DNA of 64,000 bases from Pardosa pseudoannulata (GCA_032207245.1 CM063505.1:175197700-175261699), one strand, 5' to 3'; shown: positions 38,081-50,118, counted from the stretch's first letter. Program-made: numbers and translations. The notes: generated by a model from the sequence alone, not told the origin.

Positions 38081-38594
38081 CAGCAGTTCTCAACTTGTGG
38101 GTTGTGACTCCCAAATGGGTCACAACACAGGTTAAAACTTTGGGGGTCAAACCTACTATCTTATAGTGTCATCTGAGAGTATCAGAAAATGCATATTTGC
38201 TATGGTCTTATTAACTAAGACATTACACTTCCTCTATCCATCTCTAGACTCACTGAGACCATAGGAAAGTTTTATGAACTGTGTTGAATGAATTATGTCA
38301 TGTATCATATTTTGTATAACTAAAGTTTTTGTTATATAATATATTCATTAGAAAACTATACCATTACAATGGATCATGTAGTGTGATCAATCATTATACT
38401 AAAGGTTCAATTTGTAACAATGAAAATACATCTTGCATATCAGATATATGTATTACATTTCATAATAGTAGCAAAATAATAGTTATAAAATTCAATGTAC
38501 CCTCACGGTCTGAAAATATAAAAGTTCATGAAGTAGCTAAGGAAATAATTTTACAATTAGGGGGTGAGCAAAACAATATTAGTTAGAACCACTG
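38081..38594. mobile_element. hAT-like non-autonomous element, about 514 bp
   Basis: Left end CAGCAGTTCTCAACTTGTGG. Right end on the reverse strand CAGTGGTTCTAACT. Both have the CAGNGGTTCTCAAC form of hAT ends, and the GTTGTGACTCCCAAATGGG text is typical of such elements. Flanking 8-mers (ATTTAGAG, ATATAGTA) match only in part. The 85-codon frame inside (38329-38586) has no transposase features. Confidence 0.55.
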
Positions 38595-40580
38595 ATATAG
38601 TATTGCATCTAGTAGCAGACAACTACACAATACATTCAATAACTTCTAAAACAGACAAACATAAGTGGAGTGATTACATTCACTTTTTAAATAACACTTA
38701 AGGTGAATTAACTTTTCATTTTATTGAAAAAACATGACCACCATGAAAAAAAAAATAAGAGGCTCTTTACACCAAAGAGCAAGGAGCTTGTTTCCCAAAT
38801 TCAAACACAATTCCTTATTACACCAAATAGTATGCAATCACTCTTATAATTTCTATGATGTAAAATATACTTTTATAAAGTAAAAATATTGCAGAAAAAA
38901 ACTTAATTCCAGAAATTTACGGGACCACTCTGACTTTAAAAAAAAAAAGAAAAAAAGATTAAAAATAAAAATACAATACAATTGTATGTATGTATGTAAT
39001 CTATATATATTACCTTATAGAACACATGTAGTGGCAGAGGCAAAGAAAATAAATTGAAATAACAATACATATATACATATTGGTAGGGGTAACATTCATT
39101 TTGCATAGTTTTGAATTGTATAATAGTGTAATACATATAACTAATTTACTAATATTTTTTTATAAAATATAAAATAAATTCGTTTCAAAATTCTTTCAAC
39201 AGTTTTATTTAATATTTTATTTCTATAAATCACTAGCACATTAGCACCAAACTTATCACACTACAAAAAATATTATTTCCTTGTTATATTTCAGTCAACA
39301 AACTGGAAAAAAAAAAGTTGTAAGATTTGTATTTCAAATTTGTTTTTGAGGCTGTCAAGTAATAATAAATTAAGCTAATGATATTTTGTGCAGTAGAAAT
39401 TATGTTGTAAAAATTGTAATAAAGAGCAATCGTAATTAAAAAGAAAAAACTTTAACAATCTATGAAAGACTTAAACAATTGATCTGGAAGCTATAGTATA
39501 ACTTCAGCTGAAAACTTAAGCATCCTATATGACTTCTAACATCTTATCCTTATTTAAAATTTATAGCTCAAAATCTAGATGCCTCTTTCCGATGACATGG
39601 TTGCTGTTATGAATTTAAATTTTCTAAATCTGAATTTTGCAATAAAATTTCTTTTACTATTTATAGCCAAATAAAAATAATTTCTAAATAACTTCAAATG
39701 TATATGTTTATTCTTTAGTGCAGTTTATATATATAAATTAAATGTCTATAGTCAAAAAAGAAAATAAAGCATAGGTTAAACTGTAAATGAATTACTAGTA
39801 ATAAAACACAATGAGATTAAATTGTAAATGAATTACTAGTAATGATTATACAACTGATTTCAAATGAAAGAAAGTAAACAATAACACAAAAATAATTTGT
39901 TAATTTTACTGAAGACTCTTCCATGGTTCATACTGGAAAAATTTTTTAAGCTTAAATGTTGAGGTAGACTTTCTTAATATCATGCAAGTCTTTGAAATGC
40001 TGCCCCTTAAATGTTTTGATTTTGCTGCCTCTGATCAGTGTTATCTGATGCAGCTACTTCTTATCATAGCACAACATGGTTTTGACTATATGCAAATTAA
40101 ATATTAATTTTGAATAATCCTACTAATTTTAAATAATCCTAAATTGCTAGCATGGTTATTTTTGTCAGAGATTATGAACATATCTTAGTTATTATAAATT
40201 ATCTACTTATATTTATTTAAAACAATGATGAGAACATAATTCTTATAGAAAAAAAATTATTCAGTTATATAATTATGCTTGAGTTTCACTTTACTCATCA
40301 TTTAATTTTAGTACTATAAAAAAAACTGTATTTAATATTTACCATTTTCAGTGCTACAATAAAACTTCCACATATTATAAATCACACCTTCTGCAATATT
40401 CATTAAAGTTTCTGAAAAATCAGAACATCTAAAAATATAGTATGCCTTTAATTTTGCATAAATCCTGTAATTGTACAAAAGTTATACAGAACTATAAAAA
40501 AAAAATTGAGCACATGGCCTAACCATATTCCTCTAAATTTAGAAAATTGAATGATCTAATTATTTCTTCATTACATAATC

Positions 40581-40986
40581 CAGTGATTCCCAAACTGTCA
40601 TCCATGGCTCCATGGATGTCTTCTACAAAAATATTTCAAAATAAGAAACTTATTTAAAGAAAAAAAAATTGAAGCATCTTTTATAAAATTGACTTATTTG
40701 TGTGATTTGTTTTGACAAAATTATATAGTATACTAATATTCAGTTATGAAATATTCTGTGTAATGAATGTAATAATTATTTTATCATTCACCCCATTAAT
40801 TATTTTAATGATAAGTATGTCCAATAAACTGATTGCTAATTTAAAATAAGTGTTTAATTTATTATTGAATTTTTTCATTAAACTAACAGCATTAACTACT
40901 TAAGACAGACCAATGTTTTAACATAGGGCATCAGGAAAAATTGACTTATTACAGAGTACAGGGAATTAAAGTTTGGGAACCACTTG
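40581..40986. mobile_element. hAT-like MITE, about 406 bp
   Basis: Left end CAGTGATTCCCAAACTGTC. Right end on the reverse strand CAAGTGGTTCCCAAACTTT. These are matching hAT-type terminal inverted repeats. The interior is AT-rich and noncoding, and no clear target duplication was found. Confidence 0.55.
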
Positions 40987-41452
40987 AAGTCGTCGTATTT
41001 CAATAAACTTAAGGAGTATAAAGGTGATACCTTTACAAGAAGGATAAAATTAGATTTAATCTTTTCTCTTTTACAAAATTACATTGCTGAAAATTTTTGC
41101 CTTAATTCTGCCTTATCTAATTAGGCCCATATTTCAATTTTTACACAAAGTTATACAAGAAATGCAAAGAACTTCTCTTTTATTAACTTCAACATGACTT
41201 AAATCTACAATAAAATATTAAAAGTACAGAGAAAAAAGTAGAACTAACTGAAATTTAGAATTGCTAAAAAGGTAATTCATAATAATAAACAAATGCACAG
41301 ACCAGCTGTTGTTATGAGTAAAAAATACATATTTGAGTTGTAAATATTAAATTACTCAAAAGTGTACAAAAATACCTATATCACCAACCTTCATTTTACA
41401 GGAAGAAAATCACAGTTTCTATTCCACACTGTCTTCTGAACAGTTATATATA

Positions 41453-41460
41453 TCACAAAT
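41453..41460 (-). CDS. unidentified - strand gene, 8-nt coding end
   Basis: A strong acceptor (pyrimidine-rich, ending TTTTTTCCCTTAG) is followed by ATTTGTGA. The first two bases finish an Asp codon, then Leu and TGA. The 3' UTR would continue toward lower coordinates; an AATAAA on the - strand lies at 41183-41178. Confidence 0.55.
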
Positions 41461-44400
41461 CTAAGGGAAAAAATTATCATTAATCTATGGAAAAACATCT
41501 TTACAGTTTTCAAATCAAATACGAAAATAAAATTTTGAATACAATGGTATTAAGGAAGTACTTAGTGAAGAAAGCAAATGTTCAATCAATTTTAGTATAT
41601 CTGTTCTTTTTTACTTTTTCAAATAAAACATATACACTGGATTTATACTTGAGGTAAGTTCTGTCTAATCAATTTGTAATCTCAATATCACAGGTGTTTA
41701 TTCATTAAGATATTTTGCATAGCATTAATTATTACAAGTAAAGAAAACTTATCACTCTAACAAAAATAAACAAGATAAAGTTTTAATTCTTGATCAGTAA
41801 CATCCTTTTAAAAATAACATTTTAAAACATTTGTATGAAAAGTTTCAAAGTTTCTTTTAAAATCTAAATAAATACTTGGTGATTTGCTTGTGGACTTTGG
41901 CTATATACATACATGTCTTTGAAACTAAAAATTAAAGAATCTTTCCACTTTCTTAAGGACTTCTCTGAGAAAAAAAAAACTATAGTCTGCAAAAATTTAA
42001 AATATTTGAAGGAAGTTTTGGTGATTTGTACTTTAGAGGACCACCCACATAATCCTTGTATTTAGATGTCAAAAAAAGTCGTGTCATATATATATATATA
42101 TATATATAACAACAAACATTACTTAGTGAATATGACTCCTATTAAGGGCTATAATATTTTGCATTTAGCACAGCTATTTAGCATCTTGTGAGGATATATC
42201 ACTTTCTCAAATATTGCATTAAATAGCATGGAATTTCTAAATATTATAGTAAAGATATCTTTTAATCAATAATGAGTGAAAATGTAGGTATTCTCCAGGT
42301 TATAAATGCAAGATACACAATAGTATGAAATATACAAAAAAAACAAACCCTAATTAAACATATAAATATAGAGGATAAAACAAAATATTTTTAAATTTAC
42401 CAGCAATACTGTGAGAATGAAGGACAGTTCCTTGAAGTGCAATGGACGGTTTAGACACTATATTGATAACATCTGATGCTTCCTCATCTGAACTGGTTTT
42501 TGATGCTACTTCTAAATGACCAGACATGATAACACTCTGAAAGTAAAGAAAAAACTTAATTAAGACTCAGATGAGTAAACTGCTTTTATAGATCTCAAAA
42601 GAACATTTGCACTTGAAATTTCATATTATATATACAATGAAACTTCTCTGAGCAGCCACCCTTCTAAACGGCTAATTTTTCATGGTACAGATTTTTCGAT
42701 TCATGGTAAAATAACCTGTATCAAAGGCCACCCGACCCCCTCTAAATGGCCACCAAGTAGGATTGCCCTTTTCATTTTTCAGGAAATTCTACTCACTCCA
42801 TGCTTTAATTTTGAGCGAGAAAAACTCAAGGTCAGATTTATAAGACAAAGGAATAACTTGAGAAGTCCATTCCTGCAGTCCCCCTGCCCCTTTCTAAGAA
42901 AGATTAAATCAGTTATCTCTTTTCTCCCCACACCCTTTGGACAGGGAATCCCTATTGCACCATCCATAGAAACTGAGTGAGGAACTGGACAATCAAGTGT
43001 TGAAGGTGTCCTAGGGCCTTTGTTCAGAATTCCAATTGGTAAAGTTAAGGAAGAATTGCACCTCTGTCAGCAAAAATGTCATTCGCGGCAGTTTAATTTC
43101 ATTAGTTGATCAGTGATCTGAGTTGCAACGATGTCGAAATGCGTTTTTTTAAATCTCGGGCAGAACATTGAAGTTCTGCATAAATATAAGAAGGGCAAAT
43201 CGGCAAGAAAGTTAGTTGAATTATTTAACTGGAAGAACAGAATTTAAAATCATTACAGAAAAGAATTTGATTTTGAAGGAGAATACTACAGAATAAATCG
43301 AAACAAATTGTAACCTTTAACAAAAAAAATAAATAAACATGAAATAAAGTACTATTTTCTCTTTAGATAAGTTTTAAATTTCATTTACATAAGGAATATA
43401 TGCCAGACTTGTTTATATTACGCATTACAGTAACTATCTTATAATAGTAAATAAAACCCTTCAGAGTGGCCAAATATTCTCGGTACAGAGGGGTAGCCGC
43501 TCAGAGAGGTTTCACTGTATATATACATACGCATGCATACAGTCAATTCTCAATATCTCAAAGTTCACTTCACTTATCTGAATGTTTTAAGAAGCTTTTG
43601 TACATAATAATTTTTTAAATAAAATGAGTGAATAATTGAAAGCAGTTTAAGTTACTAACTTTCATATGTGTTTTGGAAGATATTCAAATAATTTTTAGTA
43701 TTTGGTGAAATGTCATCAAGAGTTTTTCTTTGTTGCTTTGCAAAATACATATATTTGTGCAGAATATTTGATGAATGTATGAAAATTGTGATGTAATGAA
43801 ACTACAGATCCAGTAGAATCTTCAGACTTTGTAAGAAGTAGATTAAAAACTTATTAACTGCTTAGAATTATGGACTGCATCCTTAATTATCAAAGCATAG
43901 GTTAATTAAATTTAATATAAAGGAAAAGAAATTAAATAAAAAGAAATTTATACAAAATTTTATTTAGTAATAATTTAAAACTTACTTGGAAAAAGATGAA
44001 CATTTAAGTTACTATTTTATAAAATCATACTAAGAAATAGATTAAATGAAAGGGGAAAGTAGCAAACTTACTTCTTTGATATCATCTCTTGAAGGTAATA
44101 AGAAACGAGATTCAAGTTCAGTAACTGGAGTTTCTGATACACATTGGCTTGGTTGTAACTGACTATAGTGTTCATTAATAACGAATGAATCTAAAAATAA
44201 GCAATTAAAATAATTAAAGCATTTTCAATTCTGAGAATTTAAAATGTTAAAAAACCCCATAAGTACAACTATTTTACTTTTAAAATGATTTTGACAAAGT
44301 GTGCATATTCTTTTGCTCTGGTGGTTCAGCAGTGTTTTCGTTTGGGTATTGTGTTGTCAGTATTTTATAAAATCATACTAAGAAATAGATTAAATGAAAG

Positions 44401-47400
44401 GGGAAAGTAGCAAACTTACTTCTTTGATATCATCTCTTGAAGGTAATAAGAAACGAGATTCAAGTTCAGTAACTGGAGTTTCTGATACACATTGGCTTGG
44501 CTGTAACTGACTACAGTGTTCATTAATAACGAATGAATCTAAAAATAAGCAATTAAAAATAATTAAAGCATTTTCAATTCTGCGAATTTAAAATGTTAAA
44601 AAACCCCATTAGTACAACTATTTTATTTTTCAAATGATTTTGACAAAGTGTGCACATTCTTTGGCTCTGGTAGTTCAGCAGTGTTTTTATTTAGGTACTG
44701 TGTTATCACCTTCTTTACACAATGAGTAATCACTGACTTCACTTTGATGCCTTTAATTTACATATGCAGACTATATACATGCTTTGAGTACAGAGGGAGA
44801 GCTTATCACTCATTCTTCTGCTTCAAAGTATAATTCTGATCTAACTGTTCATGCAGGGTTACAAAATATTCACAGTAGCGCCATCTAGCAGGCAGGCCAT
44901 AACTAGGGTGTGTATTTGCCACAGGCAAAATTTAACTGCCATTTTGTTCGGTTTTCGTTAATATCTTTCGAACTAATTGGAATATCGTAACTCGAAAGGG
45001 CGAAATGACATCCGTGAATTGTTTCACGTCTTTTGGTACCTTCGACACCCGTATGCGTCCAGCGGTTCGCAAGAAGATAGACGAGGATACAAACATACAT
45101 ATATACATAGTCACAGTCATATTTTAATTTCGGAATTAAAGATGTTTTAACATGGAATATGTTCATTTGGAGGTATCAAGGATTTCTATCCCAAGTTAGC
45201 TACTCTATGACTTATCGGGTAGATTTGTATAAAAAAAACATAAAAATAAAAACTGTTCTTAATATCATAAATAAATATAACAAAATATATGCTTACATGC
45301 AAATGATTAAATCTGCATCAAATTTGTGTCTTATATTAAATTTGCTTAAACTTTTTTATGGTAAAATATAAGTTTAACCCTAAATTACATTACTATATTA
45401 CTACTGTAAGTTGATTAGCAACATTAATATACCTTGCCATATTACGTGGTAGAATAGGAAGCAAAGGTTTTGACAGCAAACAGTGCTAATTTTGTTGGTA
45501 GTAATAAATGTTTTCCAAAATTAAGGAAATTTATGACAAACCACATAGTTTTGTATGAAACAGAAACACACATTCATATCGACAACCATATGAATATGAA
45601 GATAACTATATAAAATGATAGGTTTTATTTGGCCATGAGAGTCACTGAAATTTGTACTTTTTGTACTTAGAATATTGTTGATATGCATTTCATTGTAACA
45701 TAAAAATGAACCAAGAATTAAATTTAAAATTAGTTCTCATATAAAAATGCTATAATTTGCATCACATAGAAATGAAAGTGAATCACTTTATATCTAAATT
45801 TCAGTTCAAATCGAATAGATACTAAGCAGACGATTTTAAATAATATAAAATAAGAAATGAATAAATGAAATATTTAAAAGAATCACGTCATAATGATAGA
45901 AAAATATCACTTTCACCTATTTATTATGGGATGAATTGAACATTTTAATCTCCTGCTTTTAACCGTGGAAAACTGCGTTTAAAACAATTACTTGGGATGA
46001 CGTCACATTGCTAGAAATATTGCTTCTTTCACTTAGTTATGATGCGATAAATTAAAAACTTAATCGTTTGCGTTTAACCGGGGAAAATAATGCTTGGAAT
46101 AATGACATGAAATGCTCGAAAAAGGGGGAAGGAATGAATTTCGAAAGTTGAAAATTTACAAAAACCTTCCCAGGGATATACCTAAATATTTCCCAAATTT
46201 TCACGGCGATTGGATGCATAGTTTTTGAGTCTATTGAGTACAGACAGACAGACACAAATTCATTTTTATATATATAGATAATCTTTAAATTTATATTCAT
46301 AATAAGTAACCCATTTCAGAATGGAGAACACAGGTGACGCAATAATTAAAGATTTATTGGAAAATCCATGTTCTCTGCAGACCCTGCATGAAAACCTACC
46401 ACATGCCACTGATATATATATATATATATATAACATGTTTATGTATTTTCTCGCTATTTGTTGGCAGGGGTACAGACCAGTTTTTTGCCATAGGCACTAA
46501 AGGATCTAGTTACATCCCTGCTAGCAGGGTACTATTGGGCTATAATTTTCCTACAAATGTATATCTGCTGAGGTATAATTAAACATATAAATACATACTT
46601 TATATGCATTTTTATATACTCGTATTACAAATGAAATTTTGTAATCATGTGTTGTGCTTTCAAAATAAAATTTTAAAATTACAAACACTTTCAAAGCTAT
46701 ACTATTTGCAAGAATTCAAAAACAGACGTAGGAATACTAATGTTTATCAATAAAATTCAATAGCAGTTCATATTGCTTTTAAAATTACAATTAATTAATA
46801 CCATTATTTGTCAAGAATGATAGTTAAACTATAGATCTAAATGCAGTATAAAAATCATTTTTAATATTTAATATAGTATCAATTTATAACACAAAAACAA
46901 TTTTTGTTTTTAAGAATCAGTTTGTAAATATAAATATATTCCCCTAGATAACTTAAATGAATAAAATAATTTTATGACACATTCTATTAAATTCAAAATG
47001 AAATATGTAAACTTTGTAGGTATATCTGGCACATTGACTTTTTAGATTACTTGAATATATTTTATATAAGGTTTGAAAATAAAATAGTATTATGGTTTAA
47101 AAATAAAATAAAGCTCTATAAACAAGAGTTCATAAAATGAAAATTAAACTATAACATTAAATATATGCAATTATTTATCTGGCACTTAATAATACAGAAA
47201 AAAAAATATATGGAGTCTGTGAAACATTCTAGGTACAGTAGATAAATATATCTTTATAACAGATACTGATACTAGATATAATTATATCACCAAAAGATAT
47301 AAATGTACCTTCATTTATAATATCTGTCGATTCTTGATGCATTGTTTGTATACGAGCTGGCTTAATTGTCAGATGAGGAGGTGAAGTTGACGATACACCT

Positions 47401-47593
47401 CTTAGTTGAGCTAAAGTTTCTGTTGAACCAAATACTGTTTGAGATGGAAGATAATATGCCTGATCCTCATCAGACTTTGACTTTTGCTCTTCATCAACAG
47501 AAATTTGATTACTAGCTTCTTCTTTAAGGACTTCATTCAGTGCTGAAGCTTTTGCTTTCCCACTTCTATTGGAAGCTTGCACTAAGTAATCAC
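41453..47593 (-). CDS. unidentified gene, last exons (upstream exons not found)
   Basis: The - strand exons 47593-47309, 44190-44072 (or its duplicate 44538-44420), 42536-42401 and 41460-41453 join in one frame with GT/AG borders and end in TGA. The first begins in mid-gene (phase needs one base from an upstream exon). It reads DYLVQASNRSGKAKASA, which looks like the closing strands of an intracellular Ig I-set domain with Val in place of the usual Cys. After it the protein is polar and Ser/Thr/Glu-rich with no domain. I cannot name the gene, and the Ig reading rests on under 20 residues. It converges on KIF13. Further 5' exons are not evident up to 64000. Confidence 0.7.
42401..42536 (-). 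CDS. unidentified - strand gene, penultimate exon
   Basis: Acceptor TACTTTCAG, donor G|GTAAAT, 136 nt. Encodes SVIMSGHLEVASKTSSDEE, then DVINIVSKPSIALQGTVLHS. Phase 0 in, phase 1 out. No domain recognised. Confidence 0.75.
42635..43517 (+). mobile_element. Tigger/pogo-type DNA transposon, internally deleted, 883 bp
   Basis: Left end CAATGAAACTTCTCTGAGC. Right end on the reverse strand CAGTGAAACCTCTCTGAGC. The element is flanked by TA on both sides. Matching continues inward (GC.GCCACCC.TCT). The start of a transposase is present at 43131; the rest is deleted. Lies in the intron between the 44072 and 42536 exons of the - strand gene. Confidence 0.8.
43131..43247 (+). pseudogene. Tigger transposase N-terminus (CENP-B-type HTH start), truncated
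   Basis: ATG, then SKCVFLNLGQNIEVLHKYKK and GKSARKLVELFNW before a stop. This is the pattern of the CENP-B N-terminal helix-turn-helix of pogo/Tigger transposases (L.Q...L...G.s...la..f). Only the first DNA-binding helices remain; the DDE part is gone. Confidence 0.65.
44072..44190 (-). CDS. duplicate exon, proximal copy
   Basis: Acceptor TTTTTAG, donor GTAAGT, 119 nt. Encodes SFVINEHYSQLQPSQCVSE and TELESRFLLPSRDDIKE. It joins in frame to both the upstream exon at 47309 and the downstream one at 42536. It cannot be spliced in series with the other copy without shifting frame. Confidence 0.7.
44420..44538 (-). CDS. duplicate exon, distal copy
   Basis: Acceptor TTTTTAG, donor GTAAGT. Same 119-nt length and open frame as the copy at 44072-44190, with very few differences (HCSQLQP here against HYSQLQP there). 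On the - strand it comes first. It is part of the tandem 348-bp duplication. Confidence 0.65.
44855..45125. repeat. non-LTR-like 3'-end repeat
   Basis: GC-richer island (GTAGCGCCATCTAGCAGGC, then CAGCGGTTCGCAAGAAG) ending in GACGAGGATACAAACATACA. Repeats with a 'gaca/ataca' end of this sort are common 3' ends of arthropod non-LTR elements. No frame or target duplication found. Confidence 0.4.
45800..46285 (+). mobile_element. RTE-like remnant, copy C
   Basis: Shares with copy A (20720-20930) AATAAGAAATGA.TAAATGA, TCATAATGATAGAAAAAT and CCTATTTATTATGGGAT. Ends in TACAGACAGACAGACACAA followed by a (TA)n-like tail. Noncoding. Confidence 0.55.
47309..47593 (-). CDS. unidentified - strand gene, exon with Ig-like end and polar tail
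   Basis: Acceptor ATATTTAG, donor G|GTACAT; 285 nt, open throughout. Encodes VLKEEASNQISVDEEQKSKS, SQTVFGSTETLAQL and SPPHLTIKPARIQ after the Ig-like stretch. Codon use is far less AT-rich than the surroundings, which supports it as a true exon. Confidence 0.75.
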
Positions 47594-47945
47594 CTAAATA
47601 TAATCAAAGAAGGTTATATTAAATATGTAATTACATTTTAAACCACAAATGAAAATATACCTGATTCTTATTAATTACTGAGAACCAATTTTATATTATA
47701 TATATATATATATATTATTACAGTCATTATTTTAAAGCAAAATATCCTCATATTAATCATACATAATATGACCATTTAATTTTTTGACTCAAAAAGGGAC
47801 ACTGGTTTATTTAGGTCAAATCATAGGTAGTCAATGAAAACAAAAACACTTTTTTAAAGTTATTTATTCAGAAAAAGTTAGTTGGCTTAAAAGTTACGAA
47901 TCACAAAATATAGGTACCCAAAATGTCTAGTTACATTTATATTTA

Positions 47946-48167
47946 TCAGAAGAATAAATTTTTTTTTAGTATAACTGGTGACGATTTCAAGTAAAAATGA
48001 AATTCTTGGCATGTTTTTCTTTCATATTTCACCTTAATTATCAACATCGCCTTTAGAACTGAAATTTGTAACTGGGTTTTCTCAGATGTCCACAATTTGT
48101 TCATAATAGAAAATACACGCTCTACTGGAGAATTTGTAGCAGACATTGATAGCAAATTTCAGTCAAT
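47946..48167 (-). pseudogene. hAT transposase C-terminal dimerisation fragment
   Basis: The - strand reads MSATNSPVERVFSIMNKLW, then TQLQISVLKAMLIIKVKYE and CQEFHFYLK. This follows the hAT dimerisation pattern (SNA..ERvFS.mn......R..L.....a.l.ik.N). The fragment is about 70 residues and is isolated: no BED finger or catalytic core is nearby. Not part of the neighbouring gene. Confidence 0.65.
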
Positions 48168-49059
48168 GAAACCTAGATAAAAATTTAAAATTAAAATTTA
48201 TTTTCTGTGGAGTAAAAAGGAGTTTTCTTAGAAGGGAACAGATCACACTTCATATCACAGAGGCTAGCATTTTCACATATCAGATTAACTGTAAACACAA
48301 GTTGACGTAAGATATATAATTTGCCCGAGGCAAAATAGAAACGGACGATAATAAAGCAGTGAAAATCGAATTTCTATACATAAACTTTGTTAATTAATTA
48401 TTGGTTCTTCCATAATATTTTGATGTAGAAGTTATTAAAAATATCTAGTAAACAGTTTCATTCAAATATTGCATAATATAAATAAACAGCAACTTCTGCT
48501 TCAAACACACAGTTACTATGCAGTTAAACATCTGTTCTTTAAGGAGGTCTTTTAAATATCAAGGAGTTAGAAGTATTAAACTCACAATCAAAAATTGCTT
48601 ATAAAAATCAGGGATTTATGGCTTTAAATTATAAATGGTACTGCATACTTCTGATGCATCGTAGTAGGCTGTTTACTTGATTATATGTAACTAGATGTCT
48701 CATAAGAAATTTTTATCAATTGTAATTTAAATGTGCCAATCATAAGTGCTTTGGCGCTATCTGAGTATTTTTTTTTTATTTCTAATACGAAGACTCTTGC
48801 TTTCTATAACATTTACTACTACCAAGTCGCAGATATTTACTGACCATTTTACCATGAGGCATCAAATATAGGCTGCCGACATTACTACCTAGGATAGCAC
48901 AAAGTGGTTTCTCTTAATTTAGAAGCAGATGACCCTCAGACTTGGCTTACAACCTCCAGAAGTATCATTTAATAACGCGGAGGTCATTGCGAGCATGAAC
49001 CTATTTTACGTGCCCAGCCACCATTAAATTTGAAACGGCGTGCCTTAAAGGTGTGCCTA

Positions 49060-50030
49060 CATCAAAGACTTTGCTTTGAGAAATGGACAATAAGCTTCTG
49101 TGGAGACAGTCTAGACTTTTGTGTCCCACAGTAGTGAAACAAAAGACCAGACGACCGGGTGTCCAGACTGACAGCCCGAAATAAGATGATCATCGGAACC
49201 ACAAGGGAACGCCGCGACATTGGATCTTCACCGACACGAAATTCCAGAGACTCCCGGGTTTGCGGCCGATGATTGTCTAGCCCAGACCAATCCAGTTGAT
49301 TGAAGGTAAGATCACTGCCAGATGATCCAATGATGAAATTGTGGGTAAGCCCCCCCTCTCTTAGAGGCCCCTCTCCTAAAAAAGAGACAAGATAAGATTT
49401 TTTAAAGAAGTAGTTAGCTAGAAACCAGCTAATTCGAAGGTCATCTTGACCAGTCTTTCTATAGGAGAGTTTCCTTAGCGATAATACCACCTTGGGATCA
49501 CTTTTTAGGAGTTATCTAGCAGTCAGCTAACTCAGAGGTCGTCTTGACCAGTCTCTCTTTCGGAGAGTTTTTTTTAGCGAAAATCCCACCTTGGGTTTTA
49601 TCTCTTTCTGAGATTGATAACGATACCCTGTGCCTTGGGTTTTCTTTTAATTCGATCTTCTTCAGGATTGAACGTGTATTCCTCTTAGGAACTCTGATTT
49701 TGTTTTTATCTTCTTAAAAGATACCAATTGCTACTTCAAACAATCGTCTAATTGAGTGTACTGTCTACATAATTACTATCGAGAACTTTTACGTGAAGTT
49801 ACACGGAATTGCTATCTTCCGTCGGTTACTAAACCATTCGGCAGGGACCTTTTGTGTACGTCTCTATTTAGGCCTACGTCTAGTGTTTCACATGCTTGTG
49901 AACTGTATTTGTATTGTGTTTGTAGAAATGTGTATATAGCTGTGAGGTGTAAATAAATCATTTAATCAAGAAACACCTGCTTCTTCATTATGTCACCTAA
50001 AACAGGGATCGAATACGTTACAATGTACAC
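49060..50030. mobile_element. LTR-like retroelement fragment
   Basis: About 1 kb with GC and CpG well above background. AATAAATCATTTAATC at 49953-49968 looks like an LTR polyadenylation region on the + strand. A possible end is ...CGTTACA at about 50025. No opposite terminus or target duplication was found, and the open frame at 49062-49490 (-) has no retroelement protein features. Confidence 0.4.
49408..49600 (+). repeat. diverged tandem repeat, two units of about 100 bp
   Basis: Both units contain TTGACCAGTCT, a GGAGAGTTT hairpin half, TTAGCGA.AAT.CCACCTTGGG and a leading CAGCTAA. Units run roughly 49408-49500 and 49505-49600, within the LTR-like fragment. Confidence 0.65.
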
Positions 50031-50037
50031 GGCGAAT

Positions 50038-50118
50038 CTTTGGACGGCTCGAGCCTCAGACTCACAACTCTCTTATGAGATCGAAGACTTTGCCGACTGA
50101 GCTATCACAGTTCTAGCG
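50038..50118 (-). repeat. tRNA-derived SINE head (or tRNA pseudogene)
   Basis: On the - strand: GATAGCTCAGTCGGCAAAG, a perfect A box, then GGCTCGAGCC about 45 nt later, a B-box variant. The stems do not close into a clean cloverleaf, so it is judged tRNA-derived. Confidence 0.5.

Larger units (their letters stand above)
44013..44708. repeat. tandem duplication, two 348-bp units
   Basis: Units 44013-44360 and 44361-44708 are near-identical and each holds one exon with both splice sites and some flanking intron. The few differences are scattered and mostly transitions, so the duplication is fairly recent. Confidence 0.9.

Noticed and set aside
38329..38586. 85-codon + frame inside the hAT-like element
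   Set aside because: No zinc finger, DDE or dimerisation motif; chance frame in noncoding filler.
47569..47582. GTG at 47582 as a start codon of the - strand gene
   Set aside because: The frame is open back to a good acceptor at 47594 and begins mid-codon, so this is an internal exon.
49062..49490. 142-codon - strand frame
   Set aside because: Lies in an LTR-like repeat; no gag/pol or host protein features.
50038..50118. Functional tRNA gene on - strand
   Set aside because: A box is perfect but stems do not pair into a cloverleaf and the B box is altered.
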